38,149 nucleotides of DNA from Haplomitrium mnioides (GCA_049999725.1 JBNGIS010005471.1:1-38149), one strand, 5' to 3'. Counted from the stretch's first letter, positions 12,401 to 22,620 are shown. Program-made: numbers and translations. Notes: generated by a model not told the origin, from the letters alone.

Positions 12401-13500
12401 TATGACGATTGCCATCAATTATTCACAACATCATAAAACTGTCCTAAACAATGACCATTTTGACTATCCAAATAATGCAACCCATTGAATCATTTTGAAC
12501 ATGTTCAAAATGATGTGCACAAATTTTTCAATGGGGTACATGTTAGCAAGTAATTGGTTTTCAAAATTACACATATCAGTATATCAGTTGGTTGACATTA
12601 TACCACATGTTTTCTCTTCATTGATTTCTAAAGTGACACATTGTTGGACATGCAGTGGTCCTTAGAATGCCAAGTGTCACTCTTGTATAGCAGTGTACAT
12701 CAGGTCATTTTGGTCATGTACTAAATGACAAGAAATTCAATTTAAAGAATAACATGTCTTATTATGTAATTCACTCTCATTTGACGTTATTTAGGATGTT
12801 GTTCTAAATGATCAAAACTTGACATTTAATTTGACGTTATGTGTCACTCAGTCATTGGTTATGGTTGACAATGAAATTTTGTCACCATCAATGGTGGGAT
12901 TTCGTGGTCATTTAAGACATATGAACATTTCAAAAAATGTATTATTTCGAACATTTCAAAATGCCGAGTGAAACTTTAAGTTATTATCCAAAATGAAAGC
13001 TACGTGTTTGATCATACATAAAATGTTTTGTCATTTAGTAGTTGAAATGATGCAATTTCTGGTCAATAGTCCTCTCATATAGTACATTATTTTCTTCTTT
13101 TACTAGTCAACTCAATGCAATTTGTAAAAGATTGCATCAAACATAGAGAAATGGTGTAGTAGCTAGCTTAGTTTTGTATGCTTTGAGTAGTTACTTAGTC
13201 ATTTGAAAGTGGTTACATGATCAATTTCTAATTCCTTTTTAGAGAAAAAGATGATCAATCAATCACTCTTTTCAAGTAACAATGAGCTAGGTGAGCAAGA
13301 CATGGTTATGAAATTGGTCGATCACTTTCTGTGAGATTTTTTTAGTATGTTGAGAAAGTGTGCGTCAATCACCAAATCTCTCACACAAGTGTTCAGCTAA
13401 TCATAGAATCTCTTTCAAAAGTGAATAATTGATTATATGTTATAATCTAGAAGCAACCTTGCATAATCTTCTAACCTAGATGCAGCATTACCCAAAGGCG
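9480..13500. other. AT-rich spacer, no recognised gene
   Basis: Open frames are short (under 90 codons) and give no recognisable domain in either strand. These include 9994-10260 minus, 10124-10309 plus, 11880-12077 plus and 12011-12265 plus. The stretch at 12410-12990 is unusually rich in CATTTTG/CAAAATG words and contains a perfect palindrome. The rest looks like ordinary non-coding plant DNA. Confidence 0.5.
12489..12514. repeat. perfect 26-bp palindrome with outer arms
   Basis: Positions 12489-12501 (ATCATTTTGAACA) are followed immediately by their exact reverse complement (12502-12514), with no spacer. A second pair of arms, CCCATTGA (12481-12488) and TCAATGGG (12529-12536), brackets it. 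This could be the centre of a fold-back element, but I could not trace longer terminal repeats. Confidence 0.75.
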
Positions 13501-13506
13501 AATTCT

Positions 13507-13815
13507 GATTGAGTAAGAACTCAAAGATAATTATAATAGGGTTATCTAGCCAAATTCCAATAAGGGAAGCAAATGCCAATAAGGCAAGCAAAAACCGAAA
13601 CAACAAGCAAGAGCACAACATAGTTAAGAGGAACTCAAGAATAAGCAGTTGGGTAATCAAGACCTTCTATTTATACTTGAGAAGAAGGTGCCATCCTACT
13701 TCCTTTACTTACAAGTCATTTCCAATTTTAGCCCTATAGGTAACCCTATTCTACTTCTCTAAAAGTGACCTCAAATGCAAGTAATTCTAATACAACTTCA
13801 CTTAAAGTTGATTCA
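13507..13815 (-). mobile_element. truncated chromovirus-type LTR remnant
   Basis: This stretch is related to the 390-bp LTRs at 23345 and 27894, in the same orientation. Shared words in the same order include GAGTAAGAACTCA, a GCAAGCAAAA-type stretch, AGAGGAACTC, GACCTTCTATTTATAC, a GAGAAGAAGGTG...CATCC segment, AGCCCTA and AAATGCAAGTAAT. Divergence is far greater than between the two intact LTRs. The right end, with TATAAATAGCAC and the terminal TTACA, is missing, and copia sequence starts there instead. It is an old, truncated copy of the same LTR family. Confidence 0.65.
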
Positions 13816-13970
13816 ATCCAAACATGAGCAACAAGATGATACTATTTTAGTGCAGATGATCGTTGGTAAAGATAATATGGCGGAACTATTTACGAAGGCT
13901 TTACTTCCTGCACTACATCAGCGATATTGTTATCTTCTTGGACTACGCCGACTATCCAAATTATTATGAT
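13815..13970 (+). pseudogene. Ty1/copia polyprotein C-terminal (RNase H) relic
   Basis: On + the frame reads VGKDNMAELFTKALLPALHQ and then YCYLLGL before a stop. This fits the C-terminus of copia polyproteins, where the RNase H domain ends with a pattern like TKDQLADIFTKPL....F..LR..LG. Only the last ~40 residues remain, and the upstream polyprotein is absent. The position, about 0.4 kb before a purine tract and an LTR-like segment, supports a 3' end of a copia element. Confidence 0.55.
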
Positions 13971-14325
13971 CTTCATCAACATATTTGATATATAAATTTT
14001 TTTTATATTATCGACGATCATATTTTATATTGTGGCGGTATATTATTTTTCCTTGGATCTATATATCTTTTCATCATCTCGCTCATTCTTATATTCTTTT
14101 CTATTTTTATGGCCTATAGCCATATGACTCATTATTTTATATCATGATTTTCTTTTATATTTCAAATTCCACAATCCATGATATGATGATGGTTGTACTC
14201 TTTCCCTCGAATGGGTATGAGAGGGTTTTAATGAGGCAACATCATTTTTTCTTTATCTCGATTCTATTGTTTGAGTTGGTGTAATTCTTTTTATATATCG
14301 ATCTCTACTTCTATGTTACGATTGT

Positions 14326-14348
14326 TTATAACATTCCCCATGTTATAA
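14326..14348. repeat. short perfect hairpin before the copia purine tract
   Basis: Arms TTATAACAT (14326-14334) and ATGTTATAA (14340-14348) are separated by the loop TCCCC. It lies immediately before the purine tract AAAGGAGAG of the copia 3' end. Confidence 0.6.
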
Positions 14349-14350
14349 CC

Positions 14351-14599
14351 AAAGGAGAGTGTTATGATACATAAAGTAACATAGAACTAGGATTAGATGA
14401 AACTTTAACTAATCTAGAATTAGTAAGTAGATTATCTTAGTACTAATCTTAGATACAAACATGATTATCATTAGTATGATTATAATTATTCAGTTGAGAT
14501 ATGATATGAGAGGTGAGAAGAGAGGAGATTGCATTGCACACCATACCTTGAGCTAATGAGCCTACATACTGCATTATCTATTACAAATATCATTCAACA
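14351..14599 (+). mobile_element. copia-type polypurine tract and putative 3' LTR
   Basis: A purine tract AAAGGAGAG (14351-14359) directly precedes TGTTATGATACATAAAG, a typical start of a plant copia LTR. A plausible end is CATTCAACA at 14591-14599, giving an LTR of about 240 bp with TG...CA termini. The 5' LTR and target duplication are not available because the element is 5'-truncated, so the right boundary is a guess. Confidence 0.45.
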
Positions 14600-16140
14600 C
14601 TTTAACTCTTATACTAGAGGTACTATAGTTTTACATCTACTTGTCTCACTTCTCTAAAAGAAACCTTATCGTTTCTTCTAACCTAGAGGTAACCATGTCT
14701 TATTCTATTACCTTTTGTAGTCACAACTATTTTATGATCACTACAATTTCCTTCACTCTTTTCTATTTTCCACAATCTAGTATTTTTGTTGATCCATATG
14801 CTTAAAGATGTTGTAAATATTGTTCTAAATTAGAAATTTGTATATTTTATGAGTTGTTGTAACTCTTGTTTTAATTTTGAAACTATTGTTTAGTAAAGTA
14901 ACTTTTGTATGCAACTTTGTGTTTGGCTAATGGCTAAAATAAAAATTTGGTAAGTTTTTTGATGCTACGTGATGTTGTTAAGAATAATTTGAATTTTGAA
15001 TTTGAGTGATTCCATATTATACCAATTACGGCTGAAAAAGAAAGGTGGCTATTAGATTTTAATTGCATCTATAAATTAAAAGGAGTAATTTAAATATAGA
15101 AAAATAAAGAAACAACGCAATTCAAAATCAATAACTAAAATATAGGCAAAAAATAAAACAACTTATAAGATGGCAACTTTACTATAGACATTGGAGGTTT
15201 TTGCAAAGTCTTGTACGCACTAAACTCATATGTTTGAGAGATAAGAGAATCACAAAACTTTAATATCTAAAGTATATGATATTTTTACAAATTTTTACCA
15301 TTTGGATAATCTTTTTTTCAATGAAAGCAAGGTCTTCGTTTTGTGTTCCAAATAGGTTTAGTTGTAGCATATATTTCCTACTACCAAGGTGATGTATTTC
15401 TTTATGCTTCACATTTAGCAAGGTAAGAACATCTCTTCATAAGATAGCAAAAAGTAAGAAAACTCTCTTACTCTCATTCAATGTTTAGTGTAAGTTACTG
15501 ATTATAAGATTTGCTTTTAGTTTCCTCATTTACTTACCTTTTATTTTAAGCATCTCATTAAGTTTGTGAAAGATTCTATAATCATGGTTCTAGTAGAGAA
15601 GGTCTCAATATATTTATTATAGTAAAATCCCAAAATGCTTTAAGAGTGTTATTGTGTCATAAGACTATGAGAGTGAATGGCCTACAATTCTTCATGAGTT
15701 TATTTCACAATGTTCTTTTACATTAGAGACTTATCACCCTCTCATTTTTCAATAAATTTCTTTGCGATCTTTTAAATTAACCATAGGAAATACATGATCA
15801 TATTTTGTTTGATTGGTGTATATTTTTTTAAATTGAGAAAAGAAAGAATTTTGAGATTATAGAGATTGAAAGGATGGTCACTTCTTCTTCTTACTATGTT
15901 GTTAGTGACAAACAAAAATCCAACTAGTCTTCCATAGACATTGGTTATTTTTCTTTTATATAATAAGAGATTTGAAGTAGACTATAAAGATGTGATTTTT
16001 AGAATAAGAAGATACATAGAAACATTGTTCATTACTAAGTGAAATACAATGATTGGGACAATGATTGGGATTTCAAGATGTGACTTTTAGATTTACAAAG
16101 TGTGAATACAAAAGAGCATCGAAGTGCTTGAGTAGACTAG
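14600..16140. other. AT-rich spacer, nothing recognised
   Basis: No open frame longer than about 60 codons and no repeat structure stood out. Composition shifts from AT-rich to near-balanced at about 16140, where the promoter of the DUF26 gene begins. Confidence 0.5.
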
Positions 16141-16192
16141 AGTAGAGTTGGTAGATACGTCTTTCATACACGTCATCTATCTATGTCTGCGC

Positions 16193-16202
16193 GACACGTG
16201 GC
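16193..16202 (+). promoter_or_regulatory. ABRE/G-box (GACACGTGGC)
   Basis: GACACGTGGC contains the CACGTGGC core bound by bZIP factors of the ABI5/ABF group and by other G-box factors. It lies about 320 bp upstream of the DUF26 start codon and about 195 bp upstream of the TATA box, a usual position for such sites. An inverted CCAAT box (ATTGG, 16213-16217) follows closely. ABA- or seed-related control is an inference from the motif. Confidence 0.5.
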
Positions 16203-16388
16203 CTCTTCTTTCATTGGCTCATTGTCTTGTCTTCTCTTGTCCACCTTTGATTCTTGGGATGTCCTCGGAGACACGCACACAAATCTTTTCATCGCCGTGC
16301 AGAACTTTTCTCAGATCTCATGCGTGCACATTTCTTCATCTACCCGCCCCACTGTCCGTTTTGCCTTCCATTTCGGAAAACGTACGCA

Positions 16389-16395
16389 TATAAAT
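16389..16395 (+). promoter_or_regulatory. TATA box of the DUF26 gene
   Basis: TATAAAT at 16389-16395 lies in an otherwise GC-balanced stretch, 121 bp before the ATG at 16516. Transcription would start near 16420-16430, leaving a 5' UTR of about 90 bp. It is the only good TATA box in the 350 bp upstream of the gene. Confidence 0.6.
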
Positions 16396-16515
16396 CGTGC
16401 CTGGGCAGTACAGTCTGGAATTCACCTGCCAAAACATCATTGTTCCTTGTGCGCACTCACGCCCACTCTCCAACCCTCATTTGAAGTCTAGTTCACCGGA
16501 GAATATTTAGCAGCG

Positions 16516-16980
16516 ATGACCAAGGTAACCATCCTCATCATGCTTCTCCTTTCTTCGATGGCCATTTGCATGTCTTCCTTCACCAACGCACTCGAACTAG
16601 ATACCTCTCTCAAGGGCGTGCATTGCTCCAAGGAAGAATACGGATTCTTCTTCTTCTATGGCAGCAATCTGGGAATCGCTCTGGACGGACTTCTCGTGTG
16701 TGTGGATTTGCCAAATTGGCACAACACCAAATATTTCTATATCGGCAGAGGTATTGCCAATAATCAGGAAGTGTATGCAGATTTCAAGTGCGACGAGCGT
16801 TTGTCGTGGGAGGATTGCCAAAAGTGCGCTCACGTAGCAGTAGAGTTTGCCAAGGAAACTGCGGAAGGCCACTGCGCCAAGAAAGCAGTGCGCAAAACCA
16901 TTCGTCTTGGCAGCTGCGCCCTGCGCTACGACAACGTCAGCCTGAAACGGCTGCAGAATGACGACAACAGGCTTTGTTAG
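16516..16980 (+). CDS. secreted Gnk2-homologous (DUF26/stress-antifungal) cysteine-rich protein
   Basis: An intact single-exon frame of 154 codons ending in TAG. Residues 1-25 form a classic signal peptide: a short basic start MTKV, then a hydrophobic ILIMLLLSSMAICM core, and a likely cut after TNA (residue 25). The mature part of about 129 residues is one Gnk2-homologous domain. Its signature C-x8-C-x2-C is seen at C92-C101-C104 (CDERLSWEDCQKC), with partner cysteines C37, C120 and C134 in the usual order; the known family pairing would give C92-C101, C104-C134 and C37-C120. Two further cysteines, C62 and C154 (the last residue), could form an extra bond. The family includes ginkgo ginkbilobin-2, conifer embryo-abundant proteins, cysteine-rich repeat secretory proteins and CRK ectodomains. 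With no membrane segment or kinase, this is the small extracellular type. The ATG is the first in frame after the TATA box. Residues aligned with the mannose-binding Asn, Arg and Glu of ginkbilobin-2 appear changed (Ser38, Thr128, Asp139), so carbohydrate binding is doubtful. A 16148-16491 open frame upstream is promoter sequence. Confidence 0.88.
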   Translation: MTKVTILIMLLLSSMAICMSSFTNALELDTSLKGVHCSKEEYGFFFFYGSNLGIALDGLLVCVDLPNWHNTKYFYIGRGIANNQEVYADFKCDERLSWEDCQKCAHVAVEFAKETAEGHCAKKAVRKTIRLGSCALRYDNVSLKRLQNDDNRLC

Positions 16981-17089
16981 CTGCAGTTGGCCACGTCTGT
17001 CATCACTCCAAAGATTTCTATCACTTGAGGATTTACCTCATTCCATTGTAGAAAATTGCACGATCATTTGATTCATGATTTCGTGATTC

Positions 17090-17105
17090 ATCAATCAATA
17101 AGTAT
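17090..17105 (+). terminator. possible near-upstream polyadenylation element
   Basis: About 115 bp after the DUF26 stop, the sequence CATCAATCAATAAGTATATTG contains AATAAG, a single-base variant of AATAAA. It is followed by an AT-rich stretch. Plant poly(A) signals are loose, so this is only a candidate 3' end. Confidence 0.25.
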
Positions 17106-17109
17106 ATTG

Positions 17110-18290
17110 AACAATTTACAGCATTTCCTCCATCTTAATGCTTACATTCAGTCTGCGAATCTCTCATTGTTCCGAGCAATATGATTTCAGCCCACACACA
17201 AAGCAATGGTACGCTTGCAAAGTCATCCTGACAAAGATTATTTTGCAACGCCAAAGGCGCAAATGGAACAACACATAGTTCAATAGATTGATGAAATTCT
17301 TCCAACCGTCGAGTGTCATCCACGACATTTCGTGAAGCGAAAAAGAAAATGCAGAGAACATTACATAGGAGCGCAACAAGTACGTTTCTCCAGCTACTAC
17401 CAGCAGCCAGCAGCCATAAACAAGAGTCAAAATTGAATGATGTATGAGGGACTTGTTGCTCAATGTGTTGTTGTATAACACTTCTCATTCAACCATTGAA
17501 TTCTTTGGATTAGAACTAGGAATTGTACAGAAACATTTGACTCACAGTCATGCTGCCGTGAGCAGAAATTGGGAAAGAACACCAAGATATTCTTCTAGTA
17601 CACAGCTCTGAATGTTCCGTGTCATAACAAGCAAAATTCTCAATTACTCGGGATGGAGGAGGACTCTAGAAGTTGAAGTTGTTCCCATTACTCCCATAAT
17701 CTTTGCAATTCCATGAATGCTGCGTTTGCAGTATCGGAATTTTATAGAGGAGACATTTGTCCGTGATCTCAAGAACACAGAGTTTTTGGCATCGAACTAG
17801 TTTTTCAGTTGAGATTGTTAGTTCACTGATATTCAAGCTGGTCACAACTCAGTGTGTTGTAGCAAACGTGCATGCTTACTGGGGCTCAATCCTGTAACGG
17901 ATCTTACCTGTGTGTGACTGCAAATACCGCAATACCGACATGATAGCTTTCGCTCATTGATTTGCAGGGTCAAAGTTTGAAGCATGAAGAGTAAAGGTTG
18001 GAGACATCCGCATTGAAACGGACTTGTTGCAGATTTGTGAAAGAGGGATGCTGCGTGTACATGGAATGCTTCAATTCCAAAGATTCCTAGTAAGAGGTAG
18101 CAACGTTTGTGAAGACGTATGTAGAATGTGAGGAAAGGCATCATGGTCTCATTCATCATCTTCTTCTTCTTACTAAAGCACCGCATGTTTACATCTTCTT
18201 TGGCAAACTGAGGTGACAGTGACATTTGCAATTGCAAATTATATTTGCAATGACGAGGCAGGTGCCATTCTGCTACAAGTAGCCTTAATA
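17110..18290. other. gene-island flank, no recognised gene
   Basis: Composition stays near-balanced here. Minus frames of 117 codons (17135-17488) and 131 codons (17842-18237) are open, but their translations have no recognisable domain, and frames overlapping 17135-17488 are also open. The 17842-18237 frame starts MQLQMSLSPQFAKED and contains CRYCGICSH. This may be residual genic DNA, but no function can be assigned. Confidence 0.35.
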
Positions 18291-18296
18291 CAATCT

Positions 18297-18390
18297 ATCC
18301 TAAACCCTAACGCAAACCCTACCCTACCCAAAGCAAATTCTGCATAGTATAGGATAAAACTGTTGCCTACCCTACCCAAAGAAAATTCTG
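18297..18390. repeat. short direct repeat with telomere-like words at array edge
   Basis: ACCCTACCCAAAGCAAATTC (about 18321) and ACCCTACCCAAAGAAAATTC (about 18371) are two copies about 50 bp apart. They are preceded by CCTAAACCCTAACGCAAACC. This marks the left approach to the telomere-like array. Confidence 0.5.
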
Positions 18391-18439
18391 TACTTTCTTC
18401 TGCCATAAGACTAGCCTTGGTTGTCAAATAGGCTGCTTT

Positions 18440-20990
18440 CATGATTGCTCTTTTAATTGTCCCTTACAAAGAAGAAGAAGGCATTCTATTGTATTCTAAC
18501 AATGTGTCTTATTGCAATGTATTTAAACATGAAAAACTATATATTTGCATACTTAATAGGTTACTTACTCACCTCTCTTACAAAGAACTAGAAGTCACTC
18601 CACTCCATTCTATTCTAACAATGTGTCTTCTTGCAATGCCTCTAAACCTTAAACCCTAAACCCTAAACATGTACATACTCAATGGGTTACTTTCTCTTTT
18701 CTCTAACAAAGAAGTAGAAGGCAATCTATTCTATTCTAACAATGCATCTTCTTGCAATGGCTATGAACCCTAAACCCTAAACACATACATACTCAATGGG
18801 TTACTTCCTCTTCTCTCTTACAAAGAAGTAAAAGAGCAATCTATTCTATTCTAACCATGCATCTTCTTACAATGTCTCTAAACCCTAAACATGTACATAT
18901 TCAATGGGTTACTTCCTATCCTCTCTTACAAAGAAGTGAAAGTTAATCTATTCTATTCTAACAATGTGTCTTATTCTAGCTTTAAGCATCTACATACTCA
19001 ATGGGTAACCGACTCTCCTCTCTTTCAAAGAAGTAGAAGGCAATCTATTCTATTCTAACAATGTGTGTTATTGCAATGCCTATTAACCCTAAACCTTGAA
19101 AATGTAGAAATTAAATATGTTTCTTAGTCTCGTGTCTTACAAAGAAATAAAAGGCATTATATTCTATTACGTTACATCATTTTATCTTCTTGCAATGTTT
19201 CTAAACCCTAAGAATGCACATGTTGAAGGGGTAACGAACTCTCATCTCTCACAAAGAAATAAAAGTTATTCTATTCTAGCATTTTGTATGAAATAAAAGG
19301 TATTCTATTCTAGCATTTTGTATTCTTGTAACGTCTCTAAAACTTGAACGTCTAGATATTCAATGGGTTGCTTACTCTACTCTCATACAAATACAAACAA
19401 GACAAAGGCATTCAGTTCTATTATATTCTAACAATGTGTCTTCTTGCAGTGTCTCCAAACCCTCAAATTACATACACTCAATGGTTTGCTTACTCTACTC
19501 TCTAACAAATAAGTAGAAGGCATTCTATTCTACTCCAACAATGTGTCTTTTTGCAATGTCTCTAAACGAGAAACACTTAATATGCACATCTTAATAGGTT
19601 ACTTACTCTACTCTCTTACAAGGAAGTGGAAGGCATTCTATTCTATTCTTACAACGTGTCTTCTTGAAATATCTCTAAACCCCAAACGCTAGTTATGTAC
19701 ATTCTCAATAGGTTACTTATTCTATTCTCGCAATGTGTCTTATTGAAATATCTCTAAACCTTAAACCGTGGGCATGTACATACTCAATGGGTTACTTACT
19801 CTGCTCTCTCACAAAGAACTTGAAGGCATATTTTTCTATTCCATTATAATAATGTGCCTTGTTGCAATGTCTCTAAATCTAAAACATTATATATGTAAAT
19901 ACTTTTTAATTACTTACTCATCTCTTTTACAAAGAACTAGAAGGAATTCTATTCTATTCTATTCCTAGAATGTGTCTTCTTGCAATGTCTCTTATCTCTA
20001 ACCCTTATACATGGACATACTAAATGGATCACTTACTGTACTCTCTTGCACATAAGTAGGAAGTTATTTTACTCTATGCTATTCTAACAATATGTCTTCT
20101 TGCAATGTCTCTAAACCTGAAACACTAAACTTGAAAGTTATTTTACTTTATGCTATTCTAACAATATGTCTTCTTGCAATGTCTCTAAACTGGAAACACT
20201 AAACCTGAAACACTAAACACTAAACCTGTACTCAATGGGTTTTTCACTCTACTCTCTTTCAAAGATGTAGAAGGAACTCTATTATGTTCCAACAATATGT
20301 CTTATCGCAATGTCTCTAAAACTCAAACACTAAAAAATGTACATACAAAAAAGTTTGCTTACTATGCTCTTAGAAAAAAAAATTAGAAGATATTCTATTC
20401 TATTATTTCAATGTGTTTTATTGCAATGTCTCTAAACCCTTAACCAAAGGCATTCACATACTCAATGGGTTATTTACTCTCCTACCATACAAAGAAGTAC
20501 AATACATTCTATTCTATTAATATTTTTTATTGCAATATATCAATACCCTAAAAATGTACATACTCAATAGGTTACTTACTCTCTTCTCTTTCAACAAAAT
20601 ATAAGCCATTCTATTTTATTCTTTTATAATAGTGTGTCTTCTTACAATGTCTCTAAACCATAAACATGCACAAATTCAAGGGGTTACTTACTCTCATCTC
20701 GTACAAAAAGGTAGAAGTTATTATTTTCTAACACTATGTCGTTTTGCAATGTCTCCAAAACCTCAAAATTTCCAAACTCAAGGGTTACTTTCTCTCCTCT
20801 CTTACAAAAGAAGTAGAAGACACTTTATTTTCTTCTAACATTGTGTCTTACTGCAATGTCTTTATACGTAAAACACTAAAAATGTTAATACTTAGTAGGT
20901 TACTTACTGTCCTCTCTTACAAAGAAGTAAAAGGCATTTTATTCTATTCTTTTCTAACAAGAGGCCTTCTTGAAATGTTTTTAAACCCAG
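18440..20990. repeat. telomere-like tandem array, copy A (unit about 105-115 bp)
   Basis: Roughly two dozen degenerate units follow one plan. ATGTACATACTCAATGGGTT is followed by ACTTACTCTCCTCTCTTACA, then AAGAAGTAGAAGGCATTCTA, (TTCTA)n, then ACAATGTGTCTTCTTGCAAT and GTCTCTAAACCCTAAAC. Measured starts at 18669, 18784 and 18890 give periods of 115 and 106 bp. The unit end carries the plant telomere heptamer AAACCCT, with two or more tandem heptamers near 18648-18667 and 18769-18781. Units are most telomere-like at the left end and more degenerate to the right. Short open frames in the array (for example 18441-18659 and 20744-20998) are by-products of the repeat. This is interstitial telomere-like satellite DNA, known in conifers, rather than a real telomere. 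Confidence 0.85.
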
Positions 20991-21475
20991 AAATGTAAAA
21001 GGACTCAAAGACCGACTTCCAAATAAAATAGCCACTACTTTGAACCAAGAATAGGCTACTCAAAACAAGAACCTTTTTTTAAGAAAAAATTGTAGTTTTT
21101 GAAGTAAAAGAATTAAAAAAAGAGGTTTTATTTCTAAACAAAAAGTACATGAGTTTTTGAGGTTCATTTTTTGCCGCTTCAACAAGCATAATAAAGCAAG
21201 AGTAAATTTTGTTATACAAAATCAAACAATATTATTAGTTTTTATAAAAATATTGGAAAACTAGAATTTGATTAAAAGTGTAAAAATTATGGTAAGTTTT
21301 CACAAGAAAATTGCATTTATCATTGATTACAACTCGAAATTCAAAAATTGAAATACACGTTACGAGAAACTATTTTGAAATATGTTTGATTGCACAAAAT
21401 CTAAGGGCGCTTAGATATGGTTCTCTTTGAAACTTTTTTATTTTGAAAACAAATTACAAAACATAAAGAAAAAGC
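20991..21475. repeat. right flank of array A, duplicated at 30815-31282
   Basis: AAGGACTCAAAGACCGACTT, TTTGAACCAAGAATAGGCTA and CTCAAAACAAGAACC begin a non-tandem stretch. It is matched in order by the flank of array B: AGACTCAAAGACTGACC, TTTGAACCAAGAACACACTA and CTCAAAACAAGAACC. The match continues through GGTAAGTTTTCACAAGAAAA and TTGCATTTATCATTGATTAC to ACAAATTACAAAACATAAA at about 21470. There it stops abruptly. Confidence 0.8.
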
Positions 21476-21784
21476 CTAAGTGGACTAGAAGTCAAGGAAA
21501 TCAGTTTGCAATCATAGACACATAAACCAACAAAATGAAACATTGCATGGATTTACGAGCTCTATTTTAAAGTTCAAGCAAGAAAGAAGCTTTCATTTGT
21601 AGTTGAAAATTCATGCACGCAAAAGTTGAAGTAGGCTTAAAAATATGGTTTTAGCATTCTAAAATATTTTATAAATCAACGAAGCATATACACAAAGGAG
21701 TTATAATTCAGAATCAAAAAGGTTGTGACTAAATAGACTGAATCAAGAGTGTTCACAAGAAACATCTCCAATTTTTTTACTTGA

Positions 21785-21872
21785 TTCTACCAAACAAAGG
21801 TTTCAAGTTCTACAAAAGAGTCTATGACTTGTGTAGAACCTAAGTTCTAACCGGTAGTCTTTGTTTGTAGAA
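21785..21872. repeat. imperfect fold-back (about 35-bp arms)
   Basis: TTCTACCAAACAAAGG (from 21785), continuing to AAGTTCTACA (to 21814), pairs imperfectly with TGTAGAACCTAAGTT (from 21832) continuing to CTTTGTTTGTAGAA (to 21872). The loop is about 17 nt and the right arm has an internal bulge near ACCGGTAG. It could be a small MITE-like or hairpin-forming remnant. Confidence 0.5.
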
Positions 21873-22277
21873 GCTTGAGGGTTGTATATGAGAATTAGAA
21901 CTTGTGGAAGGCTTGAACTTCCATCCTAAAGTCTATAAACGCATTGGAATCCAAGCTCAACTTCTGAACACTCCACCTCAAAGTCTATGTGCGCATTGGA
22001 TACCAAACTCACTATCTCAACACTCTACAACAAAGACTATCAAGAATCTAGGTTTTAAGATCCTCAGAAATGTTTTTGAATCCATGACGTTTTGACTTGC
22101 AAATCAAAGTCTATGCGCGTATAGGGTTCAAACTTCTACAACCGAGGATACAGATGGTAAATGTTCTCTTTTTTGCAACAAACTCCATGCACGCAAAAGA
22201 TTTTGTTATTTGATTCAGAATCTAAAAGTAAAACGAGTATAAAGCTCTACATCTGAGTCAAATTGCACCAAAGGTTT

Positions 22278-22351
22278 TAAGTTATACATCAAAGTCCTTA
22301 CAAGAAAAAAAATATAAGTTATACATCAAAGTCCTTACAAGAAAAAAATAA
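22278..22351. repeat. 37-bp tandem duplication
   Basis: Two adjacent copies (22278-22314 and 22315-22351), both beginning TAAGTTATACATCAAAGTCC and ending in an A-run. They are nearly identical, so the duplication is recent compared with the surrounding repeats. Confidence 0.75.
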
Positions 22352-22600
22352 TTAGTTAATATAGGCAAATGTTTTAGCAATAAAATAACTTTGAATTCTT
22401 CTAGCAAACACTAAAGTTGGAAACAACATATGTACATTTTGGATAACAAAATATTTTACAAAGCAAATGAAAATATTAGCCAAAGATTCAAGTTTCATTT
22501 AGAGAGAATAACATTCAATTTGGAATGATTTACAATAAAAAGTTGAAGGTGGTACATAAATTCAACAAATTGCTTTACCACATTCTCACGTACTTTATAA

Positions 22601-22620
22601 AATAATAATAATAATAATAA
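22601..22620. repeat. AAT microsatellite
   Basis: About seven AAT/ATA trinucleotides in a row within an AT-rich stretch. Confidence 0.8.

Noticed and set aside
16148-16491. Overlapping open frames just upstream of the DUF26 gene, up to 102 codons
   Set aside because: They cover the ABRE, CCAAT and TATA elements and the 5' UTR, are open in all three + frames, and have no domain. The openness reflects C/T-rich composition.
16597-16872. Minus open frame of 91 codons inside the DUF26 gene
   Set aside because: It is the antisense shadow of a convincing sense CDS.
17135-18237. Second gene next to the DUF26 gene (117- and 131-codon minus frames)
   Set aside because: No recognised motif, alternative frames equally open, and no promoter or splice evidence. 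Noted only as unassigned sequence.
18640-18900. A true chromosome end
   Set aside because: Heptamers are interrupted by about 90-bp non-telomeric segments, and ordinary sequence continues for kilobases on both sides. It is interstitial telomere-like DNA.
18440-20998. CRISPR-like array (regular repeats)
   Set aside because: Units are 105-115 bp, degenerate throughout with no conserved-repeat/unique-spacer split, carry the plant telomere heptamer, and sit in a plant nuclear context.
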